Positions 56,701 to 64,000 of a stretch of DNA of 64,000 bases are shown here, piece after piece. The DNA comes from Balanoglossus misakiensis (Eukaryota; Hemichordata). Numbering within the stretch: position 1 is the stretch's first letter; each line of letters opens with the position of its first letter. Made by a program: the position numbers and the translations under genes. Under the pieces are notes generated by a model. It made no database searches. It saw nothing but the letters and a program-made list of their open reading frames with translations, and was not told the origin of the DNA. Location: contig CM082596.2 of assembly GCA_040954595.2 (NCBI GenBank), forward strand, positions 5,642,001 to 5,706,000. The letters are read 5' to 3'.

Positions 56701-59700
56701 TAATACATGTATTACAGAATTGATGAATAATTCAGACTGCAGCATCAATGAGCCAGCCTGGTGTATGTGGTGATTTAGGTCACATATTGTGATTTCTCAA
56801 AGGTCATTCAAGTGCACGTAGCAGATTTTATTACTACCAGTAGTTCAGATACAAGGTCAAGAATGTCTTAAATTTCTATTTGTAAACATGATATGGAAAT
56901 GAACGCTGTTAGTATAGCTGAAAGAAATGTCTTCGTAATGTACGCATGTTTGTAATACCAGTAACATGAAATCTATAAATAATTCAAGGTACAATATCTG
57001 GATCCAACTAGGTATGGGCTGTTGCCATATATTTTTGTCATCTCTGAAAGACCATGCCAGTAAGTGCAGATTAGATAGATTTAACTGTTTGGTAATAATT
57101 TAAAAAACGATACAATTCAAGTAAATATGCACGAGTAGGAATATATGTTTTGATTTAGGTCACATATTGTCATTTCTAAAAGGTCATACGAAGGCACATA
57201 CAATGTAGCTGATTTTATTCATACTAGATCACTGTATTTTGCAATACTGGTACATATAATTACAGAATTGATAAATAATTCAAGATGCAATATCAAATCC
57301 ACTTCAGTATTAACCTGTTGCTATATATTCTCATTTCTGAGACAGGTCATATAAAGGCACGTTCGTAAGCGCTGTTGCAAGTTCAGGTACAGGCTCTATA
57401 ACTATTAATTACAATTTACATGAATGGTAGTAGCTAGAAATAGTCTGTGGTATTGAAGGCCCATATGTTGTCATTTCATTGAAAGGTCACACAAGGATAC
57501 CCGCAATAGCAAGATTGCTTTAGAGTTCAGATAAACAATGGTGGGACTTGTGTACTGAATGAACCAGTGTCAATCATGTTTGGGAGATGGTGCCCACAGG
57601 AGAAAGAGTCCTTGGGGGGGTGTAAATTACCAAACTAGTTACCCAGTAACTAATATTCTCTCAACAAGGAGCCATGACCTGGAGAGGACCCCCTCCCCAT
57701 GTGCTCTGTTTATAACCACACAACACTGTTTTACACACCACTGTGTGAACTTGTGTTGTTATGTTGTTATGGTACATGTATATCTCATTTAGAGGTCATG
57801 GTATCATGATGGCATCATTGATTTGATCATAATTCACCTTGAAAGAATTGTCAACAAGTCTAAAGGTGTCATACTCATAGATTAGTAACAACAAGAAAGA
57901 CAAACATGGCAAGTCTCAAGCACATGAAGGTATGTTTTGAAGTACAAATGGCAGTAATAATTGTGAACAATTTTGATTTTCTGTTAATCACACCTTGAAC
58001 ATTTCATTCTCACCTTGAACATCTTAGTTCTTTTCAACAAAATACTCCCACGTGACTTTCTTTCCTCGGTTGGCCTTGCGTTCAATACTGATGTCACCAA
58101 TACAATTAAATAGCGAGAAAGCAACAACCCTAATCTAACGTTGAATGTTTTGTCACAAACACATAATACATTACATACAGGGTTATTATGTGCCGTGTGT
58201 CGGAAATATTCTTGGATTGTTGTTCAAATGATGAGGAATTGGAACAGTACATGGTTCTTGATGTAGATTTATATTCTATGGTATGCTGAGAAACGAAACA
58301 GCTGTAATAGAGCAGTTGTTTATAAACAGCATATGGCTGGCTGGAATATCCTCATTGCAATACACATGGTCGAGTAAATCATCTTGGGTCTTTGTAATTA
58401 CTCCAATTCACATGATTCAATTCTATCTCTGCTTGTAATTAGGAAAAAGCCACTGAATATGTGGTGTTTACCTTTTCATCTTACTGTAATGGAGTTATGA
58501 GTAAAATGTGTAAATATGCTGAGAATATTATTATGACAGAAACTGATTCATTCCAGGATACAGTAAGGATGGCAATGTGGGTGGGATTTGGCCCTTTCCT
58601 GAGATGTAATGGGGATTTGAAATAGTGTTGTGTTCAGAAGACGATTGTAATTGTATGTTTCAGTATCAAGTTTATTTCAGTGTGGTCCATGTGTTTTCTG
58701 TAGACACTGCCAGAGCCCAGTGCTTGTTATATTTCACATAGATTCTGTACCACTACCAGTATAATGCACATATGTAATCATCCTGAAGCTGCAGATGTAA
58801 TGAGAACAACTCATATAGCTTATTATCATTGTGCTGGGTCCCAAGTTATGTAAGACAAATTACCCCATGAAACATGAAGTCTTTTAATCAAATTTACATT
58901 ATCACAGACCCTGGGTCAGAAATAAACATATTTCAGTGGTGCACAAACTGGATGATTTATTGTAGAGGTTAAAGCTTCTGCTGGTGGTTTCTGTAGATAA
59001 AAGACTGTTATTAGGCAGTGTTTTCTTTCAAGGAAGATCTATAAATAATTTGTTAATATGCTGTGATTGCATTGTCATTCTTGACCTTGATCCTAATTTG
59101 ATCAGATGCCTCATTATTATTCAAAACATGCAGTGTTTAATGAAATCAGTGAAACATTACACAATACAGATAATTGCACCTATTGATAATAATAATTCAA
59201 TACTGAGGATTGGTATAATACTGATTGGTCTGGTTGTTAATTGCAATGTATATCTGAGTTGTTGTGTGCACCAGGATAACTTCAGCTTTGGATCTTGGTA
59301 GCTGCTGTGGTATTTGTGTTTAGTCTTCGGATGAATTTTGAAAATGCAGTGAAAGGTCAGTGTCTCAAATAAGCAAATTATTGGTGCCCGAAATATACTG
59401 TTGTTCTCATTAGGAAGGGTAGCAAGAAGCTCTCGTCCCTGGGGAACTAGCCTGACCGCCGAACGATTCCTTACAGACCCAGTCATCACTGGAGATCTTG
59501 TCTGCATGGGACTCTGCATGTGGCTAAGATTGCAGCCTGACATGTAAAAACACTGTACTCCCAGAAATTGGTGATTTTCCTGCCAGATGCCCAGAAATGT
59601 TTCGGTCATTGAATAGCACTTTTGTTAACATAGGCTAGTTTCTATCCAATATCATATTATTTATTTATGTGTTTTACAGAGCAGATCTTGTATAATAATC

Positions 59701-60255
59701 CAGTCTGCTATCCGTTAGTTTCATATATGATAAAATTTAATTTCAGGTCTGTACATGTATTTGCCAAATTGGACTTGGTTTTACACATGACAATGAACTC
59801 TGCATTAAAACCTCTAATTTCAAATTATGAACATCACAAGTTACATGTACAATGAACTGAATTGATGAAATAGGTTGGTTTTACTTGCAAAATTCTGCCT
59901 AAGTAATACCAGCATGAATGCTCGAGAAGGGATATATTAGTATTACATTCAAAATGTGCCATGTTTTAGAGAGCTCTGTGCATTGGGCCCAGGGTTATTC
60001 ACAGAAATCGGCTATATATAGATATGGGACGTGCGATAAAGTAGACAAGTCATAGAAAAGGTGATATATTCGGTCCAACTAAATTTCTATAGGTCTCTGT
60101 AGTATAGAAAGTTAATGTGTGATTGAGTGCCATAGTTTATGGTAGTAGTAGGTATGTAATATCTATAATGATTGTTATTAATTTTTCAGCCAAACCTGGC
60201 CTGCCTGCAATAGATAACTTGTGTGACATTTGCCCGTACTGTATTATTATTTCAG
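53715..60255 (+). other. Putative first intron of the SLC4 gene
   Basis: 6.5 kb of AT-rich sequence with no coding region I can support, ending in the acceptor TTATTATTTCAG at 60255. It holds a decayed repeat array at 56718-57530. If the exon near 53.7 kb belongs to another transcript, this is simply intergenic. Confidence 0.4.
56718..57530 (+). repeat. Decayed direct-repeat array
   Basis: Two alternating motifs recur. One is close to GAATTGATAAATAATTCAAG (near 56718, 56972 and 57264). The other is close to TTGTCATTTCTAAAAGGTCA, often preceded by GATTTAGGTCACATA and followed by AAGGCAC (near 56788, 57035, 57165, 57328 and 57467). Spacing is irregular and divergence high, so these are old copies. 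Confidence 0.6.
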
Positions 60256-60377
60256 AAATTCTGGGACAAACACAAATCAAAGTAAGATAAGACGCTGAAA
60301 GGAAGACAACATCTCAGCACTCAAAATTTGTGTGACGGTTCAAGTGACTTATTAAGAAGCCCCACTGAAGAAGCAAG

Positions 60378-63300
60378 ATGCCGTTTCGCGAGAAGAAGAA
60401 AGTGAGGATATCCAGTGATGAGCTGGTGGAGCTGGATAATTTGAGTCGTTCGCAAAGACCCCAGAGAGGGATGGGAAGATCAGCTAGTGTTGTTCCAAAG
60501 GTAAGTATTTGCGTTCTACGCGGTCCGGAAAAGTCTGGAGAATTTTGAACCACACCTAGATAAATGAAATTCACTTGTAGAAATGCCTGGCACAGTGTCA
60601 ATTATCATAATAACAGTGTCATGATATAACTTCTGATATAGCTCCGGAAACTGCCATTTTTCACTTCAGATGCTCTTAGAAAATCCCAGAAAAACTCATG
60701 GAAAGTCCCGGAGTGTCCAGTGAGTTAGTGACTGCGCATGTGAACCCAGAAATGTTCTCTCAAAGTCAATGATTCCCCCTTGTATGATACAATGTTGATT
60801 CTGTATAAGCAATCGTGTAAATCTCAGGCATGCCATAATAACTGGTTTCCCACTTGTCTGTGTGCCATTGTCAGAATGTGGCCTCATGCCTTTTCCTGCT
60901 GTTTTACACTGACCACATTTGTGTTTGAATTTCAGGTGACGATAGAAGAGCCTATAGTACCACCATGGCGGAGGTCATCAGATGCCGATATTGTGAAGAT
61001 GTTGACTCCAAAGCAAAGCTTTGTAGCGGACATCTCAACATCCAGCATGGAAGTAAACAAGGACACACATTACTACGATGAAAGGGACTACCAATGTAAG
61101 TTTGATCAGCAAGTTTTTTCCCTGATTATATGCCTGTATTTGTTGACGTGGACATTGCTACAGGTAAAAATAACAGACCTTTTGTCTGTGCACGAGCTAT
61201 ATTGGTATATAAAGTACAATAAAAACGATACAAATATATAGATGAAAAATATTTTCAGAGCAATAATTGTTAAACAGGATGTGAAATTTTCAGAGGGAGT
61301 AAAATTTGTCAATAAATTAACCCTAATGCTACGGGGTGTCATATCTGTTTAGAGTGTCAAGTCCCTTAAAATACGTATTTGCCACTTTTTCTTCTAAAAC
61401 GTATTTGGCAGTCTGACCCCCCTGTAAAATGTACCAAATCGCACTGGTTTGGTTTGAGGGTCTTGTATAGGCCCTACTGATTAACATGCACTTGGAGCCA
61501 GGATTCTAGGCACCCTGGAAATCAAACCAGATTCAACTGACTTGGCAGCGTTGGGGTTAAAGACCTTTCATTTTCTGCCTCCCCCCTCTGCATTGCAGTG
61601 CATCGTAGGGAAAGTCTACATCACCATTCGGCGTTCGGGCATCACCACCGATCCTCCAGCAGACTCTCCTCCAGGGGTTCCAAGGGGTCGTATCTGGGAA
61701 GCACGCCGAGACTGAGGGGTGTCAAGAGTGATATCTCCACCAAGTCCGTCGAGAAGACCGTGCCGGAAGAACCGGAAGAAGAGCAGGATGAGGTGGATTC
61801 CGTCAAACCTATGGTAAGCGTTCCTAACATCCTGGAAATGTATGGAATATTGTTTTAAAGGATTCTGGAAAAGTTACTTAGAAAATCATTTTAGGTACAG
61901 TCACGTACTATCATTGTGGAAAACAAACCACCCACTCATAAAATACCATGACAGAAGTAGAAAAGTGCATTTTCTGATTTTATCCTTGAAAATCACTGAA
62001 AAATTTGAAGGAACTCCTACTACATGTAAATCTTGTTCAGCTCCGATTTTATTTATTCAGCTTTGACTACAAAGACATATGATGAGCAACTCAGGGGTTT
62101 CTGTTCACAAGAAGAACACTGATTATTTTAGTATGGAGGATAGAGGAGAAGACGAGAAGTAGGAGTTGATGTACAGAACAGAAATATTGAAAAAACAATA
62201 TTCAAAAGTTACAGTTACTACCCCCTCTACAATTAATTTTTCTCTTGGTGTACTTTTGTAACTTTGCAGTTGGTAGAATCTCCCAAACTGATTGGTGCTG
62301 GAGATCCCAGCCAGGTTGAACTTGATTCGGTCCTGGTAATGACTGTTCTCTTCAATATACTCGACCAGCTCAAGTCAAATCTTGTACCCTTTTCCATTCA
62401 AAACTGTGTGGTTTTGATCTGAAAAGGGATGACTTGAGTTGGTTTTAAAAACATCGTGTGAATCGCTTCTAACATACATATAAATAAAATGCTGCACAGC
62501 GAAAATTTCAGCTGTTCGCAGTGGCTTTCATTTCATCGTACTAAAAATCCAGCAAGCATGCACAGCTGTTAGGGTAACAGTACTTCACATGGATAGATGA
62601 TTTTCTGCTCATTACGAGATCTCGCGAGACTTCATTAATTACCATGACAGCAACAGGTTGCTAATCGAGTAATCCAAGTCATGTTTTGTATGAATCTAGA
62701 ATAGATGCAGAGCTTAATGAAATTGTTACTTTAACAAGGTAGGCCATGTGTTTGCCTGGTGTCACATGAGAATGTCCCCCAATATAAACTTCCTAGCCAC
62801 GCGAGATCTCGCAGAATCTCGGGGAGTTCAGAAAATGGTCTAGTAGAGCTTTGTATTTGTGTTGTCTACTGGTAACACAAGCTATATTAGGTGAAGAAAT
62901 CATTTTGAAAACCACTGCTTGCACTGATCAGATAATCACAGGGAAACCACATCATAGTGTAGCATCACCAATATTTGGAAATGGCCTGGCCTGATGATGT
63001 TTCCTGTGTATTGGAAGGAAACTTCATCTAGTTCCAGCAATAATTGTTATCTTCATCAAATGCTTTGGTCGTGTGATATCCTTAAAGCTATATTGTCTTA
63101 ATAGTGAAGTTGTAGAAATTTATTAAATGTAATGTTGTGTTTTTGGAAATACTTGGAGATACTATAGCTTTAAGAATGAGAGCGAGATATTTTTACTTAA
63201 GAAATGTTTGCATTCCTAGAATCCTCAGAAATACATCATCATCCATTGTCCACGTTACGAGAACCAACTGCACGTTTACAGTGTACAGTGGTGTACAATC

Positions 63301-63968
63301 ATCCCATCTCTCCACTAGGGTAAAGCACTGAACATTGTGCTTTTGCGGCTGTGTGCTTCAATGATTGGGTGGAAGATTGATCCAGCCAGCTTATTAATCT
63401 ACATTAGTTTGAAGTGTTTACAGCACTGCTAATATAATTGTTCTTTTCTGTATTTATTTCGATGACTGAGTGAGTTTCTGGCTGCATGCTGGTTTACTGG
63501 CTGTTCCTGCCGTCTTTACAGTTTAGTGTGTGCACGGCATGTCCGTCCAGGCATCCACTGTTACTGATTGTCGTTATCGATCTCTTTCCCTCAGTTCACC
63601 CTCCGTGGGGAACCGCTGGGGTCCATCACCTCGGAGGATGAGGAGCAGGAAGAGGAGGAGAGAGGGTGGCTCCCCAAACTGAGCCCCCTGGAAGAATCCG
63701 CCACCCTCCCGGCCGAGTCGGAGGGGGAGTCGGCGAAAGAGGAAGTGATTGCTGAGTGGAGGGCGGACAGGGAGGAGGGGAAAGAGGAGGAAGACAAAGT
63801 AGCAGCTACGGAAGACGATGTCCGGATTGATGTGGAGAAATCCGGAGAGGACGAAGAAGGAGAAGAAGGGGACCAAGTGCCGGAATTGACAAAAGTTGAG
63901 AAGAAGGCATCTCCTGTCAAACATCGACGGAAACACAGACATCGGCGACAAAAATATTATACTCCAAG
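60378..63968 (+). CDS. SLC4: SLC4 anion exchanger, N-terminal cytoplasmic part (continues beyond window)
   Basis: Coding exons: 60378-60500 (5' UTR from 60256), 60936-61095, 61599-61813, 62270-62335, 63595-63968; the frame stays open to the last donor. About 312 residues are in the window. The Tyr-Asp-Glu-Arg-Asp-Tyr motif followed by HRRESLHHH and further His pairs closely recalls the SER/EED-F-E-(F/Y)-HR-x-S-HH-x-HH segment of AE2 and AE3 (SLC4A2/SLC4A3). An acidic Glu/Asp-rich stretch and a basic HRRKHRHRRQK cluster also fit the AE2/AE3 N-terminus. The cytoplasmic core and the ~13 membrane spans must lie to the right. The expected role is chloride/bicarbonate exchange at the plasma membrane. 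A sodium-bicarbonate SLC4 member, or another protein with a similar low-complexity head, is not excluded until the transmembrane part is seen. Confidence 0.62.
62620..62812. promoter_or_regulatory. TCTCGCGAGA motif and GCGAGATCTCGC palindrome in an SLC4 intron
   Basis: TCTCGCGAGA (62620-62629) is a known animal promoter motif. A second 12-bp palindrome, GCGAGATCTCGC, is at 62801-62812. Both CpG-bearing palindromes sit in a 1.26 kb intron of otherwise CpG-poor sequence, upstream of the large acidic exon, and may mark an internal promoter or a CpG-binding site. Confidence 0.35.
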
Positions 63969-64000
63969 GTAAGGATATTTTTATTTAATCATTTTACAAG

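Noticed and set aside
59157-59609. 150-codon minus frame in the SLC4 first intron
   Set aside because: No domain, no splice support and ordinary intron composition. Kept out for lack of evidence.

Overview
The window is from an invertebrate animal nuclear genome. Its genes are split by many GT/AG introns, it carries microsatellites and small transposon relics, and single-copy metazoan genes are spaced over kilobases. The species is not fixed by the sequence. An unduplicated relative of the vertebrates such as amphioxus would fit, because one copy each of CDC6, NBR1, beta-catenin and an SLC4 exchanger lie together, but a lophotrochozoan or ambulacrarian is not excluded.

Layout. Bases 1-8480 (minus): splicing factor CWC22, with its last exon running off the left edge. 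Bases 8481-9179: compact head-to-head promoter with E2F-like, CCAAT and octamer sites. Bases 9180-13143 (plus): replication licensing ATPase CDC6, 11 exons. Bases 13968-15584: a 1.6 kb non-autonomous DNA transposon with 63-bp inverted ends and a TTA target duplication. Bases 16264-17928 (minus): a single-exon leucine-rich-repeat protein with an N-terminal BC-box and Cul2-box. Bases 21297-30444 (plus): the autophagy receptor NBR1, 17 coding exons. Bases 30445-40153: a long spacer that must hold the NBR1 3' UTR and the beta-catenin promoter and first exon. Bases 40211-48153 (plus): beta-catenin, 14 coding exons. Bases 50210-53284 (minus): mitochondrial 2'-5' phosphodiesterase PDE12, 7 exons, tail to tail with beta-catenin. 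Bases 60378 to the right edge (plus): the N-terminal cytoplasmic part of an SLC4 anion exchanger, probably starting from a non-coding exon near 53.7 kb.

The strongest unexpected signals are: (1) three C/D-box snoRNA-like copies in beta-catenin introns, two of them inside a tandem intronic duplication that flanks an exon; (2) an 80-residue, coil-prone N-terminal extension on beta-catenin ahead of the GSK3/beta-TrCP degron; (3) a predicted CUL2 ubiquitin-ligase receptor not assigned to a named family; (4) a very long Arg/Asp/Ser tail on CWC22; and (5) a gene set whose human counterparts fall on 17q21, 2q31-36 and 3p, suggesting a pre-duplication linkage block.

The genes are not one pathway. 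CWC22 acts in spliceosome and exon-junction-complex assembly, CDC6 in origin licensing, NBR1 in selective autophagy, beta-catenin in adhesion and Wnt signalling, PDE12 in mitochondrial RNA turnover, and SLC4 in chloride/bicarbonate exchange. All exon boundaries were placed by hand from splice signals, reading-frame continuity and remembered family sequences.
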